Source of the DNA: Agromyces albus
GTDB taxonomy: Bacteria; Actinomycetota; Actinomycetes; Actinomycetales; Microbacteriaceae
Assembly (NCBI RefSeq): GCF_004134825.1
Contig: NZ_SDPN01000044.1
Span: forward strand, 1 to 32,607
Length of the DNA stretch: 32,607 nt
Direction: 5' to 3'
A program made the translations under genes and the position numbers. Below are positions 15,367 through 24,139 of the stretch, piece by piece; within the stretch, counting starts at the first letter, position 1; the number at the start of each line of letters is the position of its first letter. A model generated the notes under the pieces. It had not been told where the DNA came from. It did not search any database and saw nothing but the letters and a program-made list of their open reading frames with translations.

Positions 15367-17582
15367 GCGTCGACCCTACCGACCGCTCCGGCGATCGAAT
15401 AGTGCCTGTCGGGGGCGGACGACACGAGCTGCGCCTCGAGCACGATCGCCTCCGCCGGAGCGAACAGTGGCACGCGCACCCCCACATCGGCCAGCACCGA
15501 ACCGGGCAGGATCAGCTCACCGCGAGCCAGCCACGGCGGTGGGGTCACATCGAGTCCCCGCGGCACGGGAAGGCCAACGACCGGCGACACGCGATACCGC
15601 GCCGAACGATCGAGGCCCGGCAGGCGCAGCGGCGGCGGCAGCGCATGCGGCCCGGTCTCGGTGCGGGCGAGACGGTACAGCGCGTGCGAACGATCCTGCG
15701 CGATCACCGCGGTCACGGTGGCGCCGGAATCGGCGTACTCGGGATGGATCAGCCGGCCTGAATGCAGGAGACCACGCACTCGCTTGTACACCGTGATCCA
15801 GGAGGAGAGGAGCACGAGCTCCTCGGGCGAGCACTCGGTGATGTCCCATTCGATGCCCGCCGACCCGAACAGCGCAGTGGACATCCGGATGCCGAGATCG
15901 GTGACCCGCCCGGTGGTGTGCGCTCGCGCGGGGCCGATGTGACTGCCGATCAGCTCCAAGGGCAGTAGGAGCTCGGTCCACCGCTGGATCGCGAGCCGCT
16001 CGATCGGATCATTGGTGTCGGACGCCCACACGCGGTCGGTGCGTTCGAGGATTCCCAGGTCGACTCGGGCGCCGCCCGAGGCGCAGGACTCGATCTCGAG
16101 GTGGGGATGACGCGCACGGATCTCGTCGATGACCGCGTAGACGGCGCGAGTGTGCGCGTCGACGCCCGCGCGACCGGCATGCATCGCCTCCATGAGGTCC
16201 CGGTTCTGGTCCCATTTCACGTAGTCGATCCCGTACTCGCCTACGATGGCGGAGATCCGCTCGACGAGGTGGTCCGCAACCTCGGGATTCGCAACGTCGA
16301 GCACCTGCTGGTGGCGCCAGGTTCGCGCCGCGTGCGCGGGCGGCGCAAGGAGCCAGTCGGGATGCCGCCGCATCACGTCGGAGTCCTCGTTCACCATCTC
16401 GGGCTCGAACCAGAGCCCGAACTCCATGCCTCGCTCGCGAACGGCGTCGACGAGGGGATGCAAGCCTTGTGGCCAGACCTCGCGATCGACCGTCCAGTCG
16501 CCGAGGCCCGCCCGGTCGGTGCGGCGACCGGAGAACCAGCCGTCGTCGAGGACGAATCGCTCGACGCCGATCGCGGCGGCGGTCTGGGCGAGTCGTTCGA
16601 GCTTCGCGAGGTCGTGGTCGAAGTACACGGCCTCCCACGTATTCAAGACGACCGGTTGCGGTCGGTTCGGATGCCAGGGGCGGGCGCGCAGCGACCGGTG
16701 CAGCCGGTCGCCCAGCCCGTCGAGGCCCGAGTCGCTCCACACGAAGACGGCATCGGGTGTCGAGAAGCTCTCCCCAGCGGCGAGGACGACCTCGCCTGCG
16801 CGGAGTAACTCGCCCGCGCCGAGCATGCCCTGCGCCTCGGGGAGCGAATCGACGCGATAGACGGCGTCGGCACTCCACGCGAGGTGGACCGCCCAGAGTT
16901 CGCCTCCGGATGCGTCGAATCCCGGAGTTCCCGCGACGAGCAGCGTCGGCGCGTCGTGGCCCGTTCGACCCCTGCGAGTCTCCCGCACCTGGCTGCCCTG
17001 CACGAGTGCGCGCCGTTGCGGAGTCCGCTCCCGCGTCCAGCGGCCGCCGAAATCGAGCAGCTCCGTCGCTGACGAGCCGAACGGCATCGTCGCCTCGAGG
17101 GCGGCGAGCTCGACGAGCGCATCGCCCGAGTTGGTGACGGTGTGGCGCACCCTGAGCACGCCCTCCGCGTCGAGCCGGAGCTCACTCGTCACGGTGAGAC
17201 CCGCGTCGACTGCGTCGACGACGAGCGTCGTGGCATCCGAGGTCGCGTCGATCACGTGCCATCGCGGGAGGATCGGCACGCCGGCGATGTGACCGGCGAT
17301 GCCCGGTCGCCCCTCCCACCCGTCGGGCTCGCCGGGCAGGATCGTGAGCGGCCAGGGGGCATCCGTCGCGCTCGACGACACCTGCCGCTCTAGCCCGGCG
17401 ATGAGCTCGCCGGCATCCCCTGAGGTCAGGTCGCCGAGGTCGCGGCCCCAGTGCAGGATCTCGGGGAGCCCGCCGGCGGCGAAGGACGCCACGACGCTCA
17501 CTCCTCCCGCCCGCAGCACGTGCAGCTGCGACGGCTCATCACGGATGGCGTCTTCATCGGTGCGTTCGCCCGTGATGGTCAT
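15363..17582 (-). CDS. Alpha-galactosidase, glycoside hydrolase family 36 (locus B)
   Basis: A 739-residue GH36 enzyme that cleaves terminal alpha-galactose from raffinose-type sugars or galacto-oligosaccharides. The N-terminal beta-supersandwich is followed by a (beta/alpha)8 barrel with VLDDGWFSGRR, GLWFEPEMVN, YVKWDQNRD (nucleophile Asp458), the CASGGARVDLG motif (Cys500) and WASDTNDPIERL (acid/base Asp522); a short C-terminal beta-domain ends the protein. No signal peptide, so it works on imported sugar. The ATG at 17582 follows the GH42 stop by one base, with GAGAGGTG in the end of the GH42 gene as likely ribosome-binding site. A frame extension to 17696 is not needed. Confidence 0.95.
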   Translation of the reverse strand: MTITGERTDEDAIRDEPSQLHVLRAGGVSVVASFAAGGLPEILHWGRDLGDLTSGDAGELIAGLERQVSSSATDAPWPLTILPGEPDGWEGRPGIAGHIAGVPILPRWHVIDATSDATTLVVDAVDAGLTVTSELRLDAEGVLRVRHTVTNSGDALVELAALEATMPFGSSATELLDFGGRWTRERTPQRRALVQGSQVRETRRGRTGHDAPTLLVAGTPGFDASGGELWAVHLAWSADAVYRVDSLPEAQGMLGAGELLRAGEVVLAAGESFSTPDAVFVWSDSGLDGLGDRLHRSLRARPWHPNRPQPVVLNTWEAVYFDHDLAKLERLAQTAAAIGVERFVLDDGWFSGRRTDRAGLGDWTVDREVWPQGLHPLVDAVRERGMEFGLWFEPEMVNEDSDVMRRHPDWLLAPPAHAARTWRHQQVLDVANPEVADHLVERISAIVGEYGIDYVKWDQNRDLMEAMHAGRAGVDAHTRAVYAVIDEIRARHPHLEIESCASGGARVDLGILERTDRVWASDTNDPIERLAIQRWTELLLPLELIGSHIGPARAHTTGRVTDLGIRMSTALFGSAGIEWDITECSPEELVLLSSWITVYKRVRGLLHSGRLIHPEYADSGATVTAVIAQDRSHALYRLARTETGPHALPPPLRLPGLDRSARYRVSPVVGLPVPRGLDVTPPPWLARGELILPGSVLADVGVRVPLFAPAEAIVLEAQLVSSAPDRHYSIAGAVGRVDA

Positions 17583-17583
17583 G

Positions 17584-19593
17584 TCAGCGCACCTCTCGAA
17601 CGATACGAACGAGCCCGGAAGGCACCGTGACCCTCGGCCCCACGGCCGCACCCGTGAGCAGCTCGACTCCCGACGAGACGACCTCCACGTCGTCATCCGT
17701 GTGGTTGACGAGGAACAGCCAGCTCGCGTCCTCGCCTTGGCGCCGCACCGCCTCGACGCCCGTCGGCACGTCGGCCGCTGGCTCGAGCGAGAGCTCTTCG
17801 ACCAGGCGAGCGGTCAAGAGCGCCGCTCCGTCTTCGTCGAGCAGCGTCGACACGTACCAGGCAGCCCCGTCGCCGATCGCACGGCGTGTGATCGCGGGCT
17901 CTCCTGAGAGCGGCCCTGACCCATAACGTGCGATGACGGATGCCTCGGGCGAGCGCACCGACTCGCTCCACATCGAGACCGTCGCGCCGCCGTCGAGCAC
18001 GAGCGTCTCATCGGCCAGGAGCGGGAAGAACTCGTCGCTCGAGGCGCCGAGCAACTCGCGGAACGCGCCGGGGTAGCCGCCGAGCCGCACGCGGTTCGAC
18101 TCGTCGACGATGCCCGAGAGGTAGCCGACGAGCACGGTGCCGCCCCGCTCGGCGACGGCCGCGATGCGCGCCGCGTGCTCATCCGATACGAGGTAGAGGT
18201 TCGGCACGATGACGAGGTCGTAGCCGTCCAGCTCCTTCCACGGCGGGATGACGTCGACGAGCACCGAGCGGTTCCAGAATGCCCGGTGCCACAACCTCGG
18301 CTGGTCGGCGTACGTGAGGTGGTTGCTCGGCTTCATGCCGCGCGAGAACGCCCACGCAGCCTCATCCTCGAAGAGCACGGCCACGCGGGCGGGTTCGACG
18401 CGACTGCCCTGGATCTCCTCGAGCGCGCGCAGTGCTGCGCCGAGCTCGACGACCTCACGCCACACCTTGGAGTCGGTGCCGGCGTGCGGCACCATGCCGG
18501 AGTGGAACTGCTCGGCACCGGCATCCGATGCACGCCACTGGAAGAACAGCGCGCCGTCCGAACCGCGGGCGACGTGCGTGAGCGAGTTGCGCGCCATCTC
18601 GCCTGGGGACTTCGCCCGGTTGCGCGGCTGCCAGACCACGCCGCTCGTCGAATGCTCCATGAGCAGCCACGGCTCGCGCTCCCGGGTGACCCCGCGCATC
18701 CGGTCGGCGGCGAACGCGAGCTCCTCCTCCCGGAACGGGTCGGCGCCGATCGTGTAGTGGTCGTTCGCGACGACCGCGACGTGCTCGGCCCACCGGGGAT
18801 AGTCGACGACGTCGGGTCCGCGGTTCACCATGAAGTTCGTCGTGACCGGCACATCGGAGTACTGCTCGATCGCAGCCTTCTCGGCTTGGTAGTGCGCGAG
18901 CAGCTCGTCGGACGAGAACCGCTGGAAGTCGAGCTCGAGCCCGGGGTTGTATGCTCCGCCGCTACCGCGCGGCGGCAGCACCTGCTCGAAGGAGCTGTAC
19001 AGGTGCCCCCAGAACGGCGTGCCCCACGCCTCGTTCAGGCGATCGGTCGTCTCGTAGCGCGCCTCGAGCCAGTGCCGGAACGCCTGCGCCGACACGTCGC
19101 AATAGCAGCGCCCGTTGCCGCCGCCCAGTTCGTTGCTGACGTGCCAGAGCCGCACGGCCGGATGCGCGCCGTACCGCTCGGCGAGCGCCGTCGCGATCCG
19201 CAGGGCGTACTCGCGGAACACCGGCGAGCTCGGGCACCAGCCGAGCCGTGCGCCGGGCCACTGCTGGCGCAGGTCGGCGTCGACGGGCAGGATCTCCGGA
19301 TGCTTCGCCAAGAGCCACTGCGGCGGTGCAGCGGTGGGCGTCGCGAGGTCGACGGCGACGCCGTGCTCCGCGAGGAGCGCGATGATCTCGTCGAGCCACT
19401 CCCATTCGTACCGACCGGACTCGGGTTCCATGGCCGCCCATGCGAAGATCCCGAGGCTGACGATATTCACGCCGGCCTCCCGCATGAGCCGGACGTCGTC
19501 CTGCCACACCTCGCGCGGCCACTGCTCCGGGTTGTAGTCGCCGCCGTACGAGAGTCCTCGGGTGGGCCAGGCGAACGTGGAGGATGACGTCAT
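17584..19593 (-). CDS. Beta-galactosidase, glycoside hydrolase family 42 (locus B)
   Basis: A 669-residue GH42 enzyme that removes beta-linked galactose. LSYGGDYNPEQWP is the family opening; WHVSNELGG holds the acid/base Glu155 and LLMEHSTSG the nucleophile Glu313. The middle has the trimerisation domain and the C-terminus a small beta-domain. The cysteine cluster that binds zinc in many GH42 proteins is only partly kept (Cys120, Cys163, Cys165; the usual fourth Cys, a few residues after CYCD, is absent). There is no signal peptide. The ATG overlaps the upstream permease stop (ATGA); GGAGG is 9 bases before it. Position next to GH36 suggests removal of both alpha- and beta-galactosyl units. 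Confidence 0.95.
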   Translation of the reverse strand: MTSSSTFAWPTRGLSYGGDYNPEQWPREVWQDDVRLMREAGVNIVSLGIFAWAAMEPESGRYEWEWLDEIIALLAEHGVAVDLATPTAAPPQWLLAKHPEILPVDADLRQQWPGARLGWCPSSPVFREYALRIATALAERYGAHPAVRLWHVSNELGGGNGRCYCDVSAQAFRHWLEARYETTDRLNEAWGTPFWGHLYSSFEQVLPPRGSGGAYNPGLELDFQRFSSDELLAHYQAEKAAIEQYSDVPVTTNFMVNRGPDVVDYPRWAEHVAVVANDHYTIGADPFREEELAFAADRMRGVTREREPWLLMEHSTSGVVWQPRNRAKSPGEMARNSLTHVARGSDGALFFQWRASDAGAEQFHSGMVPHAGTDSKVWREVVELGAALRALEEIQGSRVEPARVAVLFEDEAAWAFSRGMKPSNHLTYADQPRLWHRAFWNRSVLVDVIPPWKELDGYDLVIVPNLYLVSDEHAARIAAVAERGGTVLVGYLSGIVDESNRVRLGGYPGAFRELLGASSDEFFPLLADETLVLDGGATVSMWSESVRSPEASVIARYGSGPLSGEPAITRRAIGDGAAWYVSTLLDEDGAALLTARLVEELSLEPAADVPTGVEAVRRQGEDASWLFLVNHTDDDVEVVSSGVELLTGAAVGPRVTVPSGLVRIVREVR

Positions 19594-20492
19594 CCTTTGA
19601 GACCTCCGGAGATCAGATCAAGGCGCCAGTAGCGCTGCAGGAAGAGCACGAGCGCGACGAGGGGGATGATCGAGACCGCGGCTCCGGCGATCGCGAGCGA
19701 GTACAGCGCGGGCGAACCCGAGCCCTTCGCGAGCAGCGTGTAGAGGCCCACGGTGAGCGGGTAGTTGTCCTGGTCGGAGAGCATGATGTACGGCAGCAGG
19801 AAGTTGTTCCAGATGCCGATGAACTGCAGCAGGAACACCGTCACCATGCCCGGCAGGAGGAGCGGCACGGCGATCGACTGGAAGATACGCCACTCGCTCG
19901 CGCCATCGATGCGCGCCGCCTCGATCGTCTCCTGCGGGACGGCCGACAACGCGTACACCCGGGAGAGGTAGATCCCAAACGGGCTGATGATGCACGGGAG
20001 CAGCACCGAGAGCGGAGTGCCGGCCAACCCGATCTGCGACAGCAACAGGTACTGCGGCACGGCGAGCGTGATGCCCGGGATGAGCACGCCGGCGAGGATC
20101 GAGTAGAAGATGAGGCTGCGACCCCGGAACTCGTACTTCGCGAGCGCGTACCCCGCCATCGCCGACACGAACGTCGACAGCAGCGCCCCGAGCCCCGCGT
20201 AGAACAGCGAGTTCGCCGCCCACAGCCCGAACTGCCCGTTGCCGTAGGCGAAGAGGGCGCCGAGGTTCTCGAAGAGCCCGCTTCCCGGCGCGAACGTGAA
20301 GGTCGTGAACAGCTCCTCGCGGGACTTCGTCGTGGCAACGAAGACCCACGCGACGGGGATCAGGCAGTAGACCGCGCCGATCAGGAGCACGAGGGTCGGC
20401 ACGAGGCGCGACCAGAGCGGCGTCTTGACGGCGCCGGTGCGTGGAGCGCGCACCGATTGCGGCGGCGCCGGACGGGTCGCGGTGGCGGTCAT
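19590..20492 (-). CDS. Sugar ABC transporter permease, MalG/LacG type (locus B)
   Basis: A 300-residue CUT1 permease with six predicted helices and the EAA loop EAARIDGASEWRIFQSIAVP. It pairs with the upstream MalF-type permease. Start and stop both overlap neighbouring genes by ATGA, so it is translated in step with the other permease and the GH42 enzyme. The N-terminal 25 residues are Pro/Arg-rich and cytoplasmic. No ATPase is encoded nearby. Confidence 0.93.
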   Translation of the reverse strand: MTATATRPAPPQSVRAPRTGAVKTPLWSRLVPTLVLLIGAVYCLIPVAWVFVATTKSREELFTTFTFAPGSGLFENLGALFAYGNGQFGLWAANSLFYAGLGALLSTFVSAMAGYALAKYEFRGRSLIFYSILAGVLIPGITLAVPQYLLLSQIGLAGTPLSVLLPCIISPFGIYLSRVYALSAVPQETIEAARIDGASEWRIFQSIAVPLLLPGMVTVFLLQFIGIWNNFLLPYIMLSDQDNYPLTVGLYTLLAKGSGSPALYSLAIAGAAVSIIPLVALVLFLQRYWRLDLISGGLKG

Positions 20493-21448
20493 TTCACGGC
20501 CTCCATGGTCTTGCGGTTCGCGAGGCGCAGCACGATGACCGAGACGAGCACGGTGCCGAGCGCGAGTATGGTCGACGAGGCCGCGGCCGCCGGCAGGTTG
20601 TCGGTGATGAAGGCGTCACGGTAGATCGTCATGAGCGGCGCCCACGATTGCGAGATCGCGCTCGTCATCGGTTTCAGCGTCATCGGCTCGCCGTAGAGCT
20701 GGAGGGTGCCGATGAGCGAGAACACGGTCGTCAGGATGACGGCGGGCATCACGAGCGGCACTTTCACGCGCAGAGCGATCTGGATCTCGTTCGCGCCGTC
20801 GAGTCGTGCGGATTCGTACAGCTCGGCCGGGATGCCGCGCAGCGACGTGAAGATGATGATCATGTTGAAGCCGACTCCGCCCCAGATCGCGATGTTCGCG
20901 AGCGAGCCGAAGAGCCCGGGATTCTCGAGGAACGGGATTCCCCCGAGGCCCATGGACTCGGTGATGTAGGAGAACGGGCTCGTGCTCGGCAGGTACATGA
21001 ATCCCCACAACAGCGCGGCCACGACTCCGGGAACGGCGTAGGGCACGAAGATCGCCGTGCGCGAGAAGCGCTTGGCTCGTACGGCCGGCACGTCGAGCAA
21101 CAGGGCGAAGAGCAGCGACAGGCCGAGCGTCAACGGCACGGCGATGATCCCGTAGATCGCGAGACGGCCGAAGCTCGCGATGAGTTCGGGGTCACTCAGC
21201 ACGGAGAAGTAGTTCTCGAGGCCGACGAACACGTCGACCCGTCGGCCGAGCATGCCGCCGCCCTCGAGTCGATAGGCGCGAAGACTCAGCCAGATCGCGT
21301 ACCCGACCGGAATGAGCATGAAGACGATGTACAGCACGATGGCGGGCGCCGCGAAGAGATACGGCGCCAGCCGCGGACGGGATCGACGCTGCCGGACCAT
21401 GACGGCGGTGGCCGTCGTCGATCCCGTACGCGAGTTGGTGGTGGTCAT
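20489..21448 (-). CDS. Sugar ABC transporter permease, MalF/LacF type (locus B)
   Basis: A 319-residue CUT1 permease with six predicted helices. The EAA loop reads ESARLDGANEIQIALRVKVP, an accepted variant with Ser for the second Ala. It takes substrate from the lipoprotein encoded 4 bases upstream and forms the channel with the downstream permease. Unlike locus A there is no hairpin between binding protein and permease genes, so expression ratio must be set otherwise. Confidence 0.93.
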   Translation of the reverse strand: MTTTNSRTGSTTATAVMVRQRRSRPRLAPYLFAAPAIVLYIVFMLIPVGYAIWLSLRAYRLEGGGMLGRRVDVFVGLENYFSVLSDPELIASFGRLAIYGIIAVPLTLGLSLLFALLLDVPAVRAKRFSRTAIFVPYAVPGVVAALLWGFMYLPSTSPFSYITESMGLGGIPFLENPGLFGSLANIAIWGGVGFNMIIIFTSLRGIPAELYESARLDGANEIQIALRVKVPLVMPAVILTTVFSLIGTLQLYGEPMTLKPMTSAISQSWAPLMTIYRDAFITDNLPAAAASSTILALGTVLVSVIVLRLANRKTMEAVK

Positions 21449-21452
21449 CCGG

Positions 21453-22736
21453 TCACCCGTTCGTGAGCTCGAAGCCCGTCGTCTTCATGTCCTTGACGAC
21501 GGCGTCCTGGGTGGCGATGAACGCGTCACGCCACGGCGTGCCGTTCTCGATGGCCTTGCTCAACTGGTCGGTGAACGTCGTCTTCGCGAAGCTCACGTTC
21601 GGCCCCCAGGTGACGGGGATCGTTTCGGCGGAGATTTCGGCGGCGACCTCGTAGAAGTCCGCCTGCTGGGGCATGAGGGTCGGCGGTTCGTTCTCCGCCG
21701 CGGCTTCCTGGCCGGCGATCGCCGCGGGGTAGGCGTTCTGCTCGCTGAGCACGAGCTCGGAGCCCTCGTCGCTCGCGTTCAGCCACTTGGCGAACTCGAT
21801 CGCGGCATCTGCGTGCTCGCTCTCCTTCGTGACGATGACCGCCGAACCGCCCTGATACGCCGCGGCCTTCTCGCCCGGAGTCCACTGCGGCAGCGGTGAC
21901 ATCTCCCAGGAGCCGGCGGTGTCGGGGGCGACGCTCTCGATCACGCCGGGCGCCCAGAGGGCGGACGGCCACGAGAGGATCGTGCCCTCGTTGAGCATCT
22001 TGTTGTACTCGGGGGTGAGCAGCGGGTCGGTGAGAATGAGGTCGTCCTTCGCCATCTGGTCGAAGAAGTCCGCCACCTCGAGGGAGGCCTCGTCGGCGAT
22101 GCCGACCGTCCACTCGCTCCCCGACACCGACCACCACTCCGATCCGGCCTGGGTCGCAACGCCCGCGTAGAACCCGAGCTCGCCGGGAGGGATCGAGGCG
22201 ATGTACGCGTTCGGATCCGCGGACCGCACGGCGGCTGCAGCCTCTCGGAACTCAGCCCACGTCGTGGGCGCGGGAATGCCGAACTCGGCGAGCTTGTCGG
22301 CGCGGTAGATGAGGGACATCGGGCCGACGTCCTGCGGGAGTCCGAAGACCGATCCGTCGAACGTGGTCTGCTGCCAGGTTCCCTCGGTGTACGCGTCCTG
22401 TACGTCGGCGACGGCGTCGGTCAGGTCGAGCGGCACGTCGGCGACGATCAACGAGGGCAGGGTCGTGTACTCGACCGCCGCGAGATCGGGCGCATTGCCC
22501 GCCCGGCTCGCGGTCAGGATCTTCGCCGCGGACTCGTCGCCGCCACCGGCATCCGTGTAATTGACCTGGATCTCGGGATGCTCCTCGTTCCAGATGTCGA
22601 CGATCTTCTGGGTGTCGGGAGCCCAGGACCAGAACTCGAGCGTCACCGATCCACTGTCGGACGGAGTGGAGCATCCGGTCAGGGCGGCGGCGGATACGGC
22701 GAGGACGCCGATCGATGCCAGTACGCGTGAGCGCAT
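21453..22736 (-). CDS. Sugar-binding lipoprotein of ABC transporter (locus B)
   Basis: A 427-residue family-1 solute-binding lipoprotein. The signal sequence ends with the lipobox LTGC (Cys22), so the mature protein is anchored on the outer face of the membrane. Typical features are SVTLEFWSWAPDTQKIVDIW at the mature N-terminus and YQGGSAVIVTKESEHADAAI in the second lobe. The ligand is probably a galactoside, judging from the downstream GH42 and GH36 genes. AAAGGAG lies 6 bases before the ATG at 22736, which fixes the start. Its promoter carries a clear palindromic operator. Confidence 0.94.
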   Translation of the reverse strand: MRSRVLASIGVLAVSAAALTGCSTPSDSGSVTLEFWSWAPDTQKIVDIWNEEHPEIQVNYTDAGGGDESAAKILTASRAGNAPDLAAVEYTTLPSLIVADVPLDLTDAVADVQDAYTEGTWQQTTFDGSVFGLPQDVGPMSLIYRADKLAEFGIPAPTTWAEFREAAAAVRSADPNAYIASIPPGELGFYAGVATQAGSEWWSVSGSEWTVGIADEASLEVADFFDQMAKDDLILTDPLLTPEYNKMLNEGTILSWPSALWAPGVIESVAPDTAGSWEMSPLPQWTPGEKAAAYQGGSAVIVTKESEHADAAIEFAKWLNASDEGSELVLSEQNAYPAAIAGQEAAAENEPPTLMPQQADFYEVAAEISAETIPVTWGPNVSFAKTTFTDQLSKAIENGTPWRDAFIATQDAVVKDMKTTGFELTNG

Positions 22737-22802
22737 AGATATCTCCTTTGATACGCGGTGCGGATTGCGCCCGGCCGATCTCCCCCCGGCTGGACGAGAC
22801 CC

Positions 22803-22831
22803 AGCCTGAAGTACATCGGGGAGTTTGTCAA
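22803..22831 (-). promoter_or_regulatory. Promoter of the locus B operon
   Basis: On the minus strand a perfect TTGACA (22831-22826) is followed after 17 bases by CAGGCT (22808-22803), a weak -10. The -35 lies inside the palindromic operator, so a bound repressor would block polymerase. Confidence 0.55.
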
Positions 22832-22847
22832 TCGATGAAACAAACTC
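22821..22847. promoter_or_regulatory. ROK-type operator before the locus B binding-protein gene
   Basis: A perfect inverted repeat GAGTTTGT / ACAAACTC with an 11-base centre, between the ROK gene and the binding-protein gene. It overlaps the TTGACA box. A related site, matching at 18 of 27 positions when read on the opposite strand, lies before the ROK gene itself. Confidence 0.65.
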
Positions 22848-22861
22848 GGTCGTATTCGAAC

Positions 22862-23986
22862 CTAGGAGAGCACGCTCCTGATTGCGAGCACCGCACCCGC
22901 TCGCGCCCACTCCGAGAAGTCGAAGGGCTGGACGTCGAGGTTCACCGTGCTGCCGGTGTCGAGTGCCTCGTCCATTGCGTGGTGTACGCGGTCGGCCGCG
23001 AGCTCGTAGATGGCGAGTCCGTCGCCGCTCAGGATGACCTTCTCGGGATCGATCGTGTTGACGACGAGCGCAATGAGCGCACCGAGTGCGACGCCGGCGT
23101 CCTCGAAGGCCCGGCGCGCAGCCGGATCACCCTCGCGCGCTCGACGCAGTGCGCCCTCGTAGTCGAGTGGCGCGCCGCCGAGCGCCGTGACGATCGCGTC
23201 GTTCACGAGATAGGTCGACGCGCACCCACGATGCCCGCGCTTGCAGATCGGACCGCCGGAATCGATGATGACGTGGCTGAGGCGACCGGGTCGACCGTGC
23301 GCACCCGTGACCACCTGGCCGTGCACGACGAGCCCGAACCCGAGTCCGATGCCCACGGTGAGCAGCGCCATGGAGTCGAGGCCGGCACCCGCACCGAACC
23401 AGTGCTCGGCGGCGGTGAGGGCGAGCACGTCGTTCTGGGCAGCGCTCGGGTGGCCGGTTCGCTGCTGCAAGAGGACACCGAGCGGAACGTCGCGCCAGCC
23501 GAGGAACGGCGAGACCGTGACGATCCCTTCCCCGCCGCGGTTGGCGACGTCGCCGGCCAGGCACACGCCGATCGCCGTGAGGCCCGGATGCTCGACCTCC
23601 ATTCGGGCGGCCACCGCGGCGATCTGGTCGACGACATCGTCGACCTCCGTGGTGACGAGCGGCTCTTCGATCGACGACAGGATCCGGGCGCCGAGGTCGG
23701 TGACGACGGCGTAGAGCGTGTCGCCCGTGAGCTTGACGCCGAGGAACCGCCGGGTATCTGTGCGCAGCTGCAGCATCTCAGAGGGGCGGCCGGTCGTCGC
23801 GCGCAGTTCCGTGGCACCCTCGGAGAGGAGCCCGGCTTCGACGAGCGTGCGGGTGATGCGGGTGAGGGTCGCCCTCGAGAGGCCGAGCCGACGGGCGATC
23901 TCGGCCCGCGGGAGCGGCCCGTGGATGAGCACCTCGAGCAGGGCCCCGCGCTCGGCGGGGGCGAGATCGGGCCACGCTGAGCGCAT
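22862..23986 (-). CDS. ROK family transcriptional regulator (locus B)
   Basis: A 374-residue ROK regulator. Residues about 12-55 form a winged helix-turn-helix (RAEIARRLGLSRATLTRITR); the rest is the sugar-kinase-like sensor domain with QNDVLALTAAEHWFG, VGIGLGFGLV and a zinc segment GPICKRGHRGC. One of the Cys positions usual in the ROK zinc motif is Arg here (Cys248, Arg250, Cys255), so metal binding may be altered. GGAGG lies 4 bases before the ATG. Read-through into the binding-protein gene is possible, but that gene has its own promoter. It probably represses locus B and itself through the two matching operators and is released by a sugar. Confidence 0.92.
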   Translation of the reverse strand: MRSAWPDLAPAERGALLEVLIHGPLPRAEIARRLGLSRATLTRITRTLVEAGLLSEGATELRATTGRPSEMLQLRTDTRRFLGVKLTGDTLYAVVTDLGARILSSIEEPLVTTEVDDVVDQIAAVAARMEVEHPGLTAIGVCLAGDVANRGGEGIVTVSPFLGWRDVPLGVLLQQRTGHPSAAQNDVLALTAAEHWFGAGAGLDSMALLTVGIGLGFGLVVHGQVVTGAHGRPGRLSHVIIDSGGPICKRGHRGCASTYLVNDAIVTALGGAPLDYEGALRRAREGDPAARRAFEDAGVALGALIALVVNTIDPEKVILSGDGLAIYELAADRVHHAMDEALDTGSTVNLDVQPFDFSEWARAGAVLAIRSVLS

Positions 23987-24031
23987 TCGTCCTCCATCGG
24001 ATCAGCCCGGCTGGGTGGCTGCTCGGCGACC

Positions 24032-24057
24032 GAGCTTGTTTCACCTTGATACTAACT
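24032..24057. promoter_or_regulatory. Second ROK-type operator, before the ROK gene
   Basis: GAGCTTGTTTCA at the left and ACTAACT at the right reproduce the two ends of the site found before the binding-protein gene. A possible -10 for the ROK gene, TAGTAT (24054-24049, minus strand), lies inside it, which suits autorepression. Confidence 0.55.
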
Positions 24058-24080
24058 ACTGCGGCGACCTGCCGAACGGG

Positions 24081-24124
24081 TCGGTCCCCGGCCGCGCCGC
24101 ACTGGGCTCGCGGCCGGGGACCGA
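24081..24124 (-). terminator. Terminator of the LAXTG surface-protein gene
   Basis: A perfect 16-bp stem (TCGGTCCCCGGCCGCG / CGCGGCCGGGGACCGA) with a 12-nt loop, starting 15 bases after the stop of the surface-protein gene and lying upstream of the ROK promoter. Confidence 0.8.
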
Positions 24125-24139
24125 TATGTGCTTTGAGCG

